NCBI GenBank assembly: GCA_018902545.1
Contig: JAHIQM010000002.1
Location: 124,001 to 188,000 of the forward strand
Source: Pseudomonadota bacterium
GTDB lineage: Bacteria; Desulfobacterota; Desulfovibrionia; Desulfovibrionales; Desulfomicrobiaceae
DNA: 64,000 nucleotides
Direction: 5' to 3'
The position numbers were made by a program, and so were the translations under genes. Below the pieces are notes generated by a model. It was not told where the DNA came from, searched no databases, and saw nothing but the letters and a program-made list of their open reading frames with translations. The stretch's first letter is position 1; each line of letters opens with the position of its first letter. Positions 8,092 to 16,756 of this stretch are shown in pieces.

Positions 8092-8280
8092 TCGCTTCCC
8101 CCTTGCGTGACACCTTTGTAACCAACTGATCCGAATAGAAAAACAACTAATTAATCGAGACTCAAAATATGCGGCACGCGGCTCGTTGTCGACAAGGTCC
8201 TCGGCCCCGTAGCAAAAGACCGAGTCATCCCGCGTTGACGGGGCATTCATCGTTTTTTGAAGTTTCGACATGTGCGGCAC

Positions 8281-8460
8281 GCGGCCCATTGTCGGCATGG
8301 CCCACGGCCCCGCCGGAACTCCTTCGCTGGCCTCGTAGAGTTGAATCGTTGCGTGACAGGCGGCAAACCCGCGCCGCACGCCAGGCAACGATTCAACAAA
8401 CGATGCTCTGGCTCAGTCAAACAGCCGACGAGGCCGTGGGCCATGCCGACAACGAGCCTT
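8281..8460. repeat. Long hairpin element, copy 2
   Basis: A 180-bp inverted repeat. Outer arms 8289-8316 and 8425-8452 are complementary with two transitions; inner arms GTTGAATCGTTG (8340-8351) and CAACGATTCAAC (8386-8397) are perfect. The internal loop carries AACTCCTTCGCTGGCCTCGT on the left and AACAAACGATGCTC then TGGCTCAGTCAAACAG on the right, as in copies 1 and 3. A diverged extra copy of the left arm precedes it at about 8168-8215 (GCGGCACGCGGC shared). The outer stem sequence is unrelated to those of copies 1 and 3. No protein gene is supported across it. Confidence 0.85.
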
Positions 8461-8498
8461 GAGGGACTGGCGGGTGTACTTTTCCGCTTCGCGCCAAG

Positions 8499-8575
8499 TC
8501 ATCCCCTTGAAGAAGGGGATCCATGCCTTTTAAGCACTTGAAAAAGCATAGATTCCCGCCTGCGCGGGAATGACA
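8499..8575. repeat. Pair of REP-like palindromes
   Basis: Two short hairpins 30 bp apart: ATCCCCTT-gaag-AAGGGGAT (8501-8520) and ATTCCCGC-ctgc-GCGGGAAT (8552-8571), the second in the context AGATTCCCGC...GCGGGAATGAC. This resembles common bacterial intergenic REP/BIME-type repeats. They lie between hairpin copy 2 and the 132-bp tandem repeats in the hypE-hypD gap. Confidence 0.75.
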
Positions 8576-8605
8576 CTCAGGTTCTTTCGCGACTTTTTTG
8601 CAGTG

Positions 8606-9091
8606 GCCGTTTTTGGAGGGCGACGTGTAGCCGACTACATGAGTCCTTCAAAATCGGCGAGCAACGCAGCCCAGAACTCCCTTAAAATTCGGCAAAATCC
8701 CCAGAGACCGTCGAAAATTGATTCTGGCAAGGCGCGAGCCGTTTTTGGAGGGCGATGTGTAGCCGACTACATGAGCCCTTCAAAATCGGCGAGCAACGCA
8801 GTCCAGAACTCCCTTAAAATTCGGCAAAATCCCCAGAGACCGTCGAAAATTGATTCTGGCAAGGCGCGAGCCGTTTTTGGAGGGCGATGTGTAGCCGACT
8901 ACATGAGTCCTCCAAAAACGGGGAGCAACGCAGTCCAGAACTCCCTTAAAATTCGGCAAAATCCCCAGAGACCGTCGAAAATTGATTCTGGCAAGGCGCG
9001 AGCCGTTTTTGGAGGGCGATGTGTAGCCGACTACATGAGTCCTTCAAAATCGGCGAGCAACGCAGTCCAGAATCAATTTGCGGCGGTCTCT
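8606..9091. repeat. 132-bp tandem repeat array, 3.5 copies, with inverted end
   Basis: Unit starts (GCCGTTTTTGGAGGGCGA) fall at 8606, 8738, 8870 and 9002, exactly 132 bp apart; the last copy stops at 9072. Copies differ by only a few bases. Each unit begins with a hairpin, clearest in unit 3: CCGTTTTTGGAGG pairing with CCTCCAAAAACGG around TGTAG-ccga-CTACA. The array ends with 9067-9091, an imperfect reverse complement of the unit segment 8967-8991 (AGAGACCGTCG...GATTCTGG). As 132 is divisible by 3, one frame reads 44-residue repeats, but nothing else supports coding. The array reaches to within 2 bp of the hypD stop codon. Confidence 0.9.
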
Positions 9092-9092
9092 C

Positions 9093-10175
9093 CTAGATTC
9101 TGTATTTGTAGTAGGCCGCACACGACCCTTCGGTGGAAACCATGCACGGTCCCACCGGGGAGGCGGGGGTGCAGGCTTTGCCGAACAGCGGGCACTTCTC
9201 CGGCGACATCTTGCCCTTGAGCACGTCGCCGCAGCGACAGCCCTTGATTTCCGGGACATCGCGCAGTTCCATGCCGAAAACGCGCATGGCATCATAGGCC
9301 GCATACTCGTCGCGGATGGTCAGGCCACTGCCGGGGATGAGGCCGATGCCTCGCCACAATGCGTCGCAGGGCGAAAAAACCTCGTTCATGACCGAGACGG
9401 CCTTGGGGTTGCCGCCGTCGGACACCACGCGGGTGTAGGCGTTGACGACCTCGATCTTGCCTTCGTTTCGCATGGTCACAAACATGTACAGGGCCTGCAG
9501 GATGTCCACGGGCTCGAACCCGGCCACCACTGCGGGCAGGCCGTACTTGGAAGCCAGGAAACGATAGGGCTCGACGCCGATGATGGCCGAAACATGGCCG
9601 GGCAGCAGAAAAGCCTGGACCTGCAGCTCCGGATCCGCCACCAGAGCGTCCAGGGCCGGGGGGACGAGCTTGTGGAAGCAGAGTACGGAAAAATTGGTTA
9701 TGCCCTGCTCGCGGGCCACCTTGACCGTGGCCGCGATGGCCGGGGCCGTGGTCTCAAAGCCCACGCCCAGAAACACGATCTTGTCGCCGGGGTTGTCCTG
9801 GGCGATCTTCAGGGCGTCGAAGGGGGAATAGACGACCTTGACGCGGGCCCCTTCGGCCTGAGCGCTCTTTAAAGTCTTCTTTTCCGGGCCGGGCACGCGC
9901 ATCAGGTCCCCGAAAGTGGCGATGATGGCATTCTTATCGGCCAGTTCGAGGAAAGCGGCCACTTCGCTGTCATGGGTCACGCAGACCGGGCAGCCGGGGC
10001 CGGAGAGGTGCACGACCTTGTCGGAGAGCAGGGAGCGCACCCCGCTGCGAAAAATGGAAACCGTATGCGTTCCGCACACTTCCATGAATCTGAGTTCCCC
10101 GTCCAGCTCGGCGTGGATGCGATCAAGCAAGGTCTTGCACAGCTGGGGGTCCTTGAAATTGTCAAACAAGTTCAA
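9093..10175 (-). CDS. hypD: Hydrogenase formation protein HypD
   Basis: A 360-residue iron-sulfur scaffold protein on which, with HypC, the Fe(CN)2CO group of NiFe hydrogenase is built. The conserved CGTHT motif is near residue 33, followed by GPGCPVCVT. The C-terminal [4Fe-4S] cysteines lie in KGCRCGDVLKG, SPEKCPLFGKACTP and the final GPCMVS/GSCAAYY region. The start MNLFDNFKDP overlaps the hypC end by 14 nt, so the two are probably translationally coupled, as expected of partners that form a complex. The array of 132-bp repeats begins right after its stop. Confidence 0.96.
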   Translation of the reverse strand: MNLFDNFKDPQLCKTLLDRIHAELDGELRFMEVCGTHTVSIFRSGVRSLLSDKVVHLSGPGCPVCVTHDSEVAAFLELADKNAIIATFGDLMRVPGPEKKTLKSAQAEGARVKVVYSPFDALKIAQDNPGDKIVFLGVGFETTAPAIAATVKVAREQGITNFSVLCFHKLVPPALDALVADPELQVQAFLLPGHVSAIIGVEPYRFLASKYGLPAVVAGFEPVDILQALYMFVTMRNEGKIEVVNAYTRVVSDGGNPKAVSVMNEVFSPCDALWRGIGLIPGSGLTIRDEYAAYDAMRVFGMELRDVPEIKGCRCGDVLKGKMSPEKCPLFGKACTPASPVGPCMVSTEGSCAAYYKYRI

Positions 10176-10389
10176 TGTTCAGCCCTTCCTCGAAAAGTTT
10201 CAGGGTAGCGATGGCTTCTTCCCGATCCAGGCGGGTCAGGGCGAAGCCAGCGTGGACGATGACATAGTCGCCCACTTCCGGAAATTCGGAAATCACGTCC
10301 AGGCGAATCACGTGTCGTGTCCCGCCAACCTGTACTTCAGCACTTTGTCCGTCGATCTTGAGCACTTCCATCGGAATCGCTAGGCACAT
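10162..10389 (-). CDS. hypC: Hydrogenase assembly chaperone HypC/HupF
   Basis: A 75-residue chaperone that carries the Fe(CN)2CO unit with HypD and delivers it to the hydrogenase large-subunit precursor through its N-terminal Cys2. It begins MCLAIPMEVLKID, the family signature. Of two in-frame ATGs, 10389 is chosen: AGGAG lies 9 nt before it but directly abuts the other ATG (10398), which would also displace the essential Cys2. It is first in the hypC-hypD unit, divergent from the HD-domain gene. Confidence 0.95.
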   Translation of the reverse strand: MCLAIPMEVLKIDGQSAEVQVGGTRHVIRLDVISEFPEVGDYVIVHAGFALTRLDREEAIATLKLFEEGLNIELV

Positions 10390-10425
10390 GGGGCACATCT
10401 CCTGCTTTGCTTTTTATCAACGCTG

Positions 10426-10454
10426 TTGCTAAATCCCTGGATGTTTCGTGTCAA
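10426..10454 (-). promoter_or_regulatory. Possible sigma-70 promoter for hypCD
   Basis: On the minus strand a perfect TTGACA (10454-10449) is separated by 17 bp from TAGCAA (10431-10426), a weak -10 box (3 of 6). It is 37 bp ahead of the hypC start in the 104-bp divergent region shared with the HD-domain gene. Confidence 0.45.
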
Positions 10455-10493
10455 TGAGCTCTTCCCGCACCAGCAAGCCTCAAAGGTCCGCAG

Positions 10494-11123
10494 ATGTACC
10501 ACCTTGAAGTCCCCCTGACCCCCATCCCCGCCGAGGCGCGGGGGCGCATTCCCACTGACGACGAATGCCGGGCATGGTGGAACACATACGGCATGCTGAG
10601 CCATATCAAGGACCACAGCGAACTGGTGGCCGGGGTGGCCACGACCCTGGCCGTGCTTGCGGCTGACAAAGGGCTGGGCAATGCGCACGGCCTGACGCGC
10701 GACGATTTCATCCAATCCGTACGTGCGGCGGGCCTGCTGCACGATCTGGGCAAGACCTATTCCATCGCGCACGGCGGCGACCACAGCCAGATCGGCGCGG
10801 CCTGGGTCATGGACCTGATCCGAAGCCCCCGCATCGCTCAAGGTGTCGTGCACCACGTGCACTGGCCCGGCCCGCTGGACCTGGACAGGCATTTCCTGCC
10901 CCTGGCCATCATCTACGCCGACAAGCGGGTCAAACACGACACCATCGTCGGCATAGAAGAACGCTTCGCGGACCTCTTCGAGCGTTACGGGCACTCCGAG
11001 CGCAGCCGGGAGTGGATCACCCGCTCCTTCAACCAGGGCCGCGAACTCGAACTCATATTCAGCACCTTTTTGGGAGATAATATACATGAATATCCTTTTG
11101 ATCGCCGGCGGCTGGTCCGGTGA
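10494..11123 (+). CDS. HD-domain metal-dependent phosphohydrolase
   Basis: A 209-residue HD-superfamily protein. Metal-binding residues are seen in SHIKDHSELV, LLHDLGKTY (the HD pair), HGGDHSQIG and the downstream Asp in IIYADKRV. No other domain, signal peptide or membrane helix is present. The substrate cannot be told from sequence; relatives act on nucleotides or phosphate esters. The gene overlaps ddl by 38 nt and leads a plus-strand series of cell-envelope genes (ddl, waaA, kdsB), suggesting co-expression with envelope synthesis. The ORF start MYHLEVPLTP at 10494 is accepted although no strong ribosome site is seen. Confidence 0.85.
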   Translation: MYHLEVPLTPIPAEARGRIPTDDECRAWWNTYGMLSHIKDHSELVAGVATTLAVLAADKGLGNAHGLTRDDFIQSVRAAGLLHDLGKTYSIAHGGDHSQIGAAWVMDLIRSPRIAQGVVHHVHWPGPLDLDRHFLPLAIIYADKRVKHDTIVGIEERFADLFERYGHSERSREWITRSFNQGRELELIFSTFLGDNIHEYPFDRRRLVR

Positions 11124-11994
11124 ACGCGAAGTATCCCTAAGCGGGGCCAGACAGATCGATAAGGGCCTGCTGGCGCTGGGGCACGATGTCACCCACTTCG
11201 ATCCGGCCCGGGACCTGCGCGAGCTTTACGAGGCAACTACGGACCAGGATTTCGCCTTCATCAACCTGCACGGTTCCCCCGGCGAAGACGGCCTGATCCA
11301 GTGCCTGCTGGAGCGCATCGGCATGCCCTATCAGGGCTCGGACTCTCGCGCCTCGCTCCTGGCCCTGAACAAGGCCGTGTCCAAGCAGCTCTTCGAGGCC
11401 GCAGGGCTCTGCACCCCGGACTGGGAATTCGTGCCCGCCTGCCATGTTGCGAAGTGGCGGCCGCTTTTGCCCTTTCCCCTGGTGGTCAAGCCCAACACCG
11501 GCGGTTCGAGCCTGGGCGTGGGCATTGTCACGACCGAAGCGGAACTTGAAGCCTACCTCCTGCAGTCCGAAATTGCCGGACAGGACCTCCTGGCCGAAAC
11601 GCTGATCCAGGGCCAGGAGCTGACCTGCGGGGTGCTCGAAGGAGAGACCCTGCCGCCCATTCTCATCCTCCCCAAAAGCGGGGTTTTTTTTGATTACGAA
11701 AGTAAATACGTGGCCGGGGCCACGGAAGAGATCTGCCCGGCTCCGATCCCCGTGGAGCTGACCGAAAAATTGCAGGCCATGGCCCGCGCCGCCCACGACG
11801 CGCTCGGCCTTTGCGACTACAGCCGGTCGGATTTCATGCTCGCAACGGACGGGACCGCGTATCTGCTGGAAGTCAACACCCTGCCCGGCATGACCGCCAC
11901 CAGCCTCCTGCCCCAGGAGGCTCAGGCCGTGGGCCTGTCCTTTGAGCAACTTCTGGCCCGGCTCGTGGAACTGGGCCTGCGTAAGAAACGCTGA
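11086..11994 (+). CDS. ddl: D-alanine--D-alanine ligase
   Basis: A 302-residue ATP-grasp enzyme that makes D-Ala-D-Ala for the peptidoglycan precursor in the cytosol. It shows the N-terminal GGWSGEREVSLSGA motif, the ATP-grasp lysine region VVKPNTGGSSLGVGIV and the C-terminal metal/substrate motif LLEVNTLPGMT. The length is normal. Its ATG lies inside the HD-domain gene, and its stop shares one base with the ATG of waaA, so the cluster is tightly packed and probably one transcript. Confidence 0.96.
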   Translation: MNILLIAGGWSGEREVSLSGARQIDKGLLALGHDVTHFDPARDLRELYEATTDQDFAFINLHGSPGEDGLIQCLLERIGMPYQGSDSRASLLALNKAVSKQLFEAAGLCTPDWEFVPACHVAKWRPLLPFPLVVKPNTGGSSLGVGIVTTEAELEAYLLQSEIAGQDLLAETLIQGQELTCGVLEGETLPPILILPKSGVFFDYESKYVAGATEEICPAPIPVELTEKLQAMARAAHDALGLCDYSRSDFMLATDGTAYLLEVNTLPGMTATSLLPQEAQAVGLSFEQLLARLVELGLRKKR

Positions 11995-13235
11995 TGCGCC
12001 GTCTCTCTGCGGACCGGCTCTTCGGCACCCTCTACACCCTGCTGTGGTGCCTGGCCGGGCCGCTGACCTTTCTCTCGCCCAGGATGCGCCAGGGTTGGAA
12101 AGAACGCCTCGGGCTCGGCAAGGCCCGCCCTTGCGATATCTGGATCCAGGGAGCCTCGGCCGGGGAATGCGGGCTCGCGGCGAGCCTGCTGGAACACCTG
12201 CGGGGAGTGCCGGTGCTGGCCACGTCCTGCACCAGCCAGGGGCTTGACGTGCTGGACAAGGTGGACTCGCCCGATCTGCAGACCCGCATGCTGCCCTTGG
12301 ACCTGCCGCTCATCATGGGCCGAATCCTCGATCAGGCCCGTCCCAGGGTGGTGGTACTCCTTGAAACCGAAATCTGGCCCGGCCTGCTCATGGCCTGCGC
12401 GTCACGGGACGTGCCCGTGGTGGTCGTCAATGGGCGCATGACCTCCGGGTCTTTGGCCGGGTACCTGTTCCTGCGCCCGCTGCTGCGCCGCTGGGCCCCG
12501 CAGGCCATCGGGGCCATGGCCCCAGACGATGCCGTGCGCTTCGGGCTGGTCTTCGGGGCCAAGAGAACCACGATCACCGGCAACATCAAGTTCGACCGCG
12601 CCTTAAGCACCCCGCTCATCCCGCGCCACGAAAATCCCCTGGCCGGACTCGTTGCCCAGGAAGGATTCGTGGTGCTCGGCTCCGTGCGCGAGCAGGAGGA
12701 GCCGCAGGTGCTGGAACTTATCCGGGAGCTGCGCCGGGGAGATCCCGAGTGCGTCATCGGCCTTTTTCCCCGGCACATGCACCGCATCAACGCCTGGCAG
12801 GAGATGCTGGCCCGCGACGGGATACCCTTTGTCCTGCGCAGCGCACTGCACAGCCTGGCGCAGCCCGGCAGCGTCGTGCTCTGGGACAGGTTCGGGGAAA
12901 TGCCTCCGGCCTATGCCCTGGCGCGGCGCGCCTTTGTAGGCGGAAGCCTGGCGCGGCTCGGCGGGCAGAACTTTCTTGAACCCCTGGCTCAGGGCGTGCA
13001 GGCCTGCGTGGGCCCGCACACCCGCAATTTCGACTGGGTGGGAGCGGAGATATTTGAGAGCCTTGTCCGCAAATGCAGCACGGTCCAGGACATCGCGGCC
13101 TTCCTCCTCTCCCCCGCCCTGCCGCGCGCGCAGGTGCGCGAAGAGGCTTTGGCCTTTGTTCGCGCCAGGCAGGGCGCCACGGCCGCATCCTGTGAACTCA
13201 TCCGTCCCTTTCTCAACCGGAGCCCCCATGCCTGA
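11994..13235 (+). CDS. waaA: Kdo transferase (3-deoxy-D-manno-octulosonic acid transferase)
   Basis: A 413-residue GT30 glycosyltransferase that adds Kdo from CMP-Kdo to lipid A precursors at the inner membrane. The membrane-associating N terminus ([19 protein letters not shown]) is followed by WIQGASAGE, the catalytic-Glu motif of the family, and ETEIWPGLL. The C-terminal GT-B half contains [12 protein letters not shown]. It overlaps ddl by one base and kdsB, which makes its donor CMP-Kdo, by 8 nt. This is clear evidence of a Kdo-containing, Gram-negative outer membrane. Confidence 0.95.
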   Translation: MRRLSADRLFGTLYTLLWCLAGPLTFLSPRMRQGWKERLGLGKARPCDIWIQGASAGECGLAASLLEHLRGVPVLATSCTSQGLDVLDKVDSPDLQTRMLPLDLPLIMGRILDQARPRVVVLLETEIWPGLLMACASRDVPVVVVNGRMTSGSLAGYLFLRPLLRRWAPQAIGAMAPDDAVRFGLVFGAKRTTITGNIKFDRALSTPLIPRHENPLAGLVAQEGFVVLGSVREQEEPQVLELIRELRRGDPECVIGLFPRHMHRINAWQEMLARDGIPFVLRSALHSLAQPGSVVLWDRFGEMPPAYALARRAFVGGSLARLGGQNFLEPLAQGVQACVGPHTRNFDWVGAEIFESLVRKCSTVQDIAAFLLSPALPRAQVREEALAFVRARQGATAASCELIRPFLNRSPHA

Positions 13236-13965
13236 GGTCATCGCCATCATCCCGGCCAGATACGAAAGCTCCCGCTTTCCGGGCAAGCCTCTGGCCATCA
13301 TCCATGGCAAGCCCATGTTCTGGCACGTCATGCACCGCGCGAGCCTGTGCCCGCTGATCAGCGCCGTGGCCCTGGCTACGGACGACGAGCGCATCTTCAG
13401 GGCAGCCCGCGAATTCGGACTCACCGCGCTCATGACCAGCCCAGACCACCCCAGCGGCACCGACCGGGTGCTGGAGGCAGCGCGTCTCCTTAAAGCGGCC
13501 CCGGACAGCGTCATCGTCAACGTGCAGGGCGACGAACCGGCGCTGAGCCCAAAAATGCTGACCGAGCTGGTCAGTCCCTTTGATAATCCGGCCGTACAGG
13601 TCACCACCCTGGGGCACATCATCAGCCCGGAAGAGGCCCAGTCCCCGGACCGGGTCAAGATCGTGCGCGCCGCGGATGGCCGGGCCCTTTATTTTTCACG
13701 CGCGACAGTCCCTTTTGGACGCGACAACATCCCGGAATATATAGGACATATTGGTCTTTACGGACTGCGCATGTGCGTCCTTGAAAAATTCAGCGCTTTG
13801 GGCGAAAGTCCCCTGGAGCGGCTGGAGAAACTGGAACAACTCCGGCTGCTCGAAGCCGGCATCCCCATCCACGTGGCCCTCACGCGGCACAGAAGCCACG
13901 GCGTGGACCGCCCCGAAGATCTGCAAACAGTCAGCGAACTCATGCGAGGAGAACACCATATATGA
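13228..13965 (+). CDS. kdsB: 3-deoxy-manno-octulosonate cytidylyltransferase
   Basis: A 245-residue enzyme that activates Kdo with CTP to CMP-Kdo, the donor for WaaA. The N terminus [20 protein letters not shown] is the nucleotide-binding signature, and NVQGDEPA carries the metal-binding Asp. The ATG at 13228 lies within the last codons of waaA. The frame is open much further upstream, but that part merely overlaps waaA. The stop overlaps the carA start (ATGA). Length and motifs are normal. Confidence 0.95.
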   Translation: MPEVIAIIPARYESSRFPGKPLAIIHGKPMFWHVMHRASLCPLISAVALATDDERIFRAAREFGLTALMTSPDHPSGTDRVLEAARLLKAAPDSVIVNVQGDEPALSPKMLTELVSPFDNPAVQVTTLGHIISPEEAQSPDRVKIVRAADGRALYFSRATVPFGRDNIPEYIGHIGLYGLRMCVLEKFSALGESPLERLEKLEQLRLLEAGIPIHVALTRHRSHGVDRPEDLQTVSELMRGEHHI

Positions 13966-15098
13966 AAGCTATTCTGGCCCTTGAGGACGGCACCTGGTTT
14001 GCGGGTCAGTCCTTCACCGGCCCCGGCGAAGCCGGCGGCGAAGTCATCTTCAACACCGGCATGTCCGGATATCAGGAAATCCTGACCGATCCGTCCTATT
14101 ACGGACAGATGGTCTGCATGACCTACCCGCTCATCGGCAACTACGGCGTCAATCTGGAGGACGTGGAGTCCTCGCGCATCCATTGCCCGGCCATGATCGT
14201 CAAGGAGTGCTGCAAGGAACCGTCGAGCTGGCGCTCCAAGGAGAGCTTGCCGGACTACCTCGTGCGCCACGGCATCATGGGCCTCGAAGGCATCGACACC
14301 CGCGCCCTGACCCGTCACCTGCGCATTCATGGCGCCATGCGCGGGTTCATCTCCACGGACGACCTGACCCCGGAGGAGATCGCGGCCAAGGCCAAGGCCC
14401 TGCCGTCCATGGAAGGCGCCAACCTGGTCGAGTTTGTGGCCCCAAAGGAGCCTTATTACTGGGACGGGACAGGCCCGGTGCCCGCGAAGATGGACGGCGA
14501 CCTGCCGCTTTGGCCGAAAAATTCCGAGGGCAGCCTGCGCGTGGTCGTGTATGACTACGGCATCAAATGGAACATCCTGCGCCTGCTGGCCGGGGAAAAC
14601 CTGACCATCCTGGCCGTGCCGCCGGCCTTCCCGGTGGAGCTCGTCAAGAAATTGGCGCCAAACGGCATCTTCCTGTCCAACGGCCCCGGCGATCCGGCCA
14701 CCTTGAAAACAGAGATCGGCATCATACAAGAACTCTGCGAACTCTATCCTGTGGGCGGCATCTGCCTTGGGCACCAGCTCCTCGGCATTGCCCTCGGCGG
14801 GACCAGTTTCAAGCTCAAATTCGGACATCACGGCATCAATCATCCCGTGCGTGACGATATTACCCGAAAGATTGAAATTTCTTCACAAAACCACGGTTTT
14901 TGCGTAGACATCTCCAATCTTTCGTTCCTGGAGCAGACGCACCTCAACTTGAACGATCAGACCCTGGAAGGTTTCAGGCACAAAACCAGGCCCATCTTCA
15001 GCGTTCAGCATCACCCTGAAGCCGGCCCCGGACCGCACGACAGCCAGTACTTTTTCCCGCGGTTCAGACGCATGGTCGAAACCGGCCTGGTCCAATAA
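13962..15098 (+). CDS. carA: Carbamoyl-phosphate synthase small subunit
   Basis: A 378-residue glutaminase subunit that feeds ammonia to CarB for carbamoyl phosphate (pyrimidine and arginine synthesis). The N-terminal CPSase domain has [19 protein letters not shown]. The class I amidotransferase domain has FLSNGPGDP, the nucleophilic Cys in [11 protein letters not shown], and the His/Glu pair in [14 protein letters not shown]. The start overlaps kdsB by 4 nt. carB is not next to it, so the large subunit must be encoded elsewhere; the next gene is a TPR protein. Confidence 0.96.
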   Translation: MKAILALEDGTWFAGQSFTGPGEAGGEVIFNTGMSGYQEILTDPSYYGQMVCMTYPLIGNYGVNLEDVESSRIHCPAMIVKECCKEPSSWRSKESLPDYLVRHGIMGLEGIDTRALTRHLRIHGAMRGFISTDDLTPEEIAAKAKALPSMEGANLVEFVAPKEPYYWDGTGPVPAKMDGDLPLWPKNSEGSLRVVVYDYGIKWNILRLLAGENLTILAVPPAFPVELVKKLAPNGIFLSNGPGDPATLKTEIGIIQELCELYPVGGICLGHQLLGIALGGTSFKLKFGHHGINHPVRDDITRKIEISSQNHGFCVDISNLSFLEQTHLNLNDQTLEGFRHKTRPIFSVQHHPEAGPGPHDSQYFFPRFRRMVETGLVQ

Positions 15099-15133
15099 AC
15101 ATCTAGATCGCGCACGCCGCGCAAGGAGCGTCC

Positions 15134-15937
15134 ATGTCAGCAGAGATTCTCAAGGCCAAGAAACAGCTTGGAGAAGTCAATATGCTGCTCAAACAGGGCA
15201 AGCTCCTTGCCGCCGTGGCCAATCTGCACGAGGCCGTCGGGTTCATCCTCAAGGCGCAGCTCATGAAGCATGAGATGCAGTCCTTCACCGAGTCCCTGGA
15301 CAAGGCCGCCTACCACCTCGCCAACGACCGCGAACTCAAGAAAATCTACCCGCTCCAAATCAGCTACAAGCCTGGTGAAGAGCGGGAACTTCTTTCCAGC
15401 CTCTACTCTCTCTTGGCCTTTCTTCAGGAAAATCTTGCCGACGAGGCCAACTCGCACGTGGCCGCGATGGCGGAATACCGGCGCAAACAGCTGGAACTGG
15501 CCAAAAAACTGCTTGAGGGCGACGAAACCGCCAAGGCCCAGCAGGTCTGCGGACGGCTCATCGACGCGGCCAAGAGCGACACGGAACTCAAAGTCACCGT
15601 GGCCGACATCTTCCTGGAATTCGGCAAGTACGACGAGGCGCTGGAATACCTAAAGTCTGCCTACGCGGACAATCCGGACTCGGCGCACATCTTCAACAAG
15701 CTGGGCATGGCCCTGCGCAAGTCCGGCCGGTTTGAGGAAGCGGAAAAATTCTACATCCAGGCCCTTGAACGCCAGTCCCATGACGAGGTCATCTACTTCA
15801 ACCTGGGCCGGGTCTACCTGGACATGAAGCGCTGGAAAAACGCCATCGCCGCCGCCGACCGCGCCCTGGCCATCAACGCCGAATTCGCCGAAGCGCGGAA
15901 GATGAAGATGTACGCGACCAAGCAGATGGGGGGATGA
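15134..15937 (+). CDS. Tetratricopeptide-repeat protein
   Basis: A 267-residue soluble protein. The N-terminal half is helical with many Lys/Glu (AKKQLGEVNMLLKQGKLLAA). The C-terminal part holds at least three TPR-like units, for example FGKYDEALEYLKSAYADNPD, KSGRFEEAEKFYIQALE and MKRWKNAIAAADRALAINAE. TPRs mediate protein-protein contacts; the partner is unknown. GCAAGGAG lies shortly before the ATG. It follows carA by 35 bp and precedes the MNT/HEPN pair by 9 bp. Confidence 0.85.
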   Translation: MSAEILKAKKQLGEVNMLLKQGKLLAAVANLHEAVGFILKAQLMKHEMQSFTESLDKAAYHLANDRELKKIYPLQISYKPGEERELLSSLYSLLAFLQENLADEANSHVAAMAEYRRKQLELAKKLLEGDETAKAQQVCGRLIDAAKSDTELKVTVADIFLEFGKYDEALEYLKSAYADNPDSAHIFNKLGMALRKSGRFEEAEKFYIQALERQSHDEVIYFNLGRVYLDMKRWKNAIAAADRALAINAEFAEARKMKMYATKQMGG

Positions 15938-15946
15938 GGGGAAGGA

Positions 15947-16285
15947 ATGAAGGCCTCTCATCCATCCCATTCATATCAGGATAAATACCTGAACCAAATG
16001 CGAATGCTGGCGCTCAAAGTCACCAAGGACCTCGATTGCACCATTTTCTTGTTTGGTTCACGGGCAAGGAAGACTGAGCGGCGCAGTTCCGACATCGACA
16101 TTGGTTTCAGCGGGCTGGATGAGAAAACCTTTCTCAAAACCCGTGACCGCCTTCTGACTGAGCTGGAAGAAAGCATCATTCCCCACCGGGTGGATCTCGT
16201 GAACATGGACACCGCACCTCCAGAATTCAAGAACATCGCCATGCAAGAGGTTGTCGTATGGAAACAAAGCTCGCGCGCAAATTGA
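15947..16285 (+). CDS. MNT-type nucleotidyltransferase (MntA-like antitoxin)
   Basis: A 112-residue minimal nucleotidyltransferase. It has the GSX10DXD active site: FLFGSRAR, then ten residues in all to SSDIDIGFSG, with a third acidic residue likely in VDLVNMD. In the studied HepT/MntA system the MNT partner neutralises the HEPN toxin by adding AMP groups to its Tyr. The gene overlaps the HEPN gene by 28 nt, as usual for such pairs. A GGAAGGA site precedes the ATG. The pair stands just ahead of the glycan island, a typical place for accessory genes. Confidence 0.88.
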   Translation: MKASHPSHSYQDKYLNQMRMLALKVTKDLDCTIFLFGSRARKTERRSSDIDIGFSGLDEKTFLKTRDRLLTELEESIIPHRVDLVNMDTAPPEFKNIAMQEVVVWKQSSRAN

Positions 16286-16683
16286 ACAACCTAAATGATG
16301 CGCTCTCAAATTTCAGCGATGCACTGACTCTCGAACTAACATCATTTCAAGAACTAGTTGCCGACAATATCAAGTCGGGCCAAATACAAAAATTTGAGTT
16401 CACAATAGAACTACTGTGGAAAACAATCCAGGCGTTTCTTTACGAAGTGGATGGCGTTGATGCTGTAACTCCAAAATCTGTCGCAAAGGAATTCGTGGAA
16501 GCTGGTTACTGTGATTATCCGATGTACGAACTTTTCATACAGGCAATCAATGACAGAAATCAGCTCAGCCATATCTACCGCCAGGAAATGGCAGATTCTA
16601 TATGGAAGAGGCTTCCTGAATATGAAAATCTCGCCAAAAATTTCGCAGCGATCATGCGTGAAAAGTATTTCGGGAAAAAGTAA
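16258..16683 (+). CDS. HEPN-domain protein, HI0074/HepT-like
   Basis: A 141-residue helical protein of the nucleotidyltransferase-substrate-binding (HI0074) branch of the HEPN superfamily, with the family stretch QKFEFTIELLWKTIQAFLYE. The RX4HXY motif of ribonuclease HEPN toxins is intact as RNQLSHIY (residues about 99-106), so it may be an active RNase whose Tyr is the target of the partner nucleotidyltransferase. It overlaps the MNT gene. It is more AT-rich than the genes before it. Toxin activity is inferred, not shown. Confidence 0.85.
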   Translation: METKLARKLNNLNDALSNFSDALTLELTSFQELVADNIKSGQIQKFEFTIELLWKTIQAFLYEVDGVDAVTPKSVAKEFVEAGYCDYPMYELFIQAINDRNQLSHIYRQEMADSIWKRLPEYENLAKNFAAIMREKYFGKK

Positions 16684-16756
16684 AAATCCTCAGCTTCGCC
16701 TCAGTCCACCGCAGATTCTCCAGCAAGTCTAAACTTTTCTTTTGTGCCGTCACCCC

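Noticed and set aside
8092-8388. N-terminal extension of hypE of about 100 residues
   Set aside because: It translates hairpin copy 2 and spacer; the GTG at 8091 has a good ribosome site and gives the exact family N terminus.
8570-9220. A 216-codon plus-strand frame with 44-residue repeats (AVFGG...KAR) over the 132-bp array
   Set aside because: The frame is open only because the unit is a multiple of 3; it starts in a REP palindrome, lacks a ribosome site and runs antisense into hypD.
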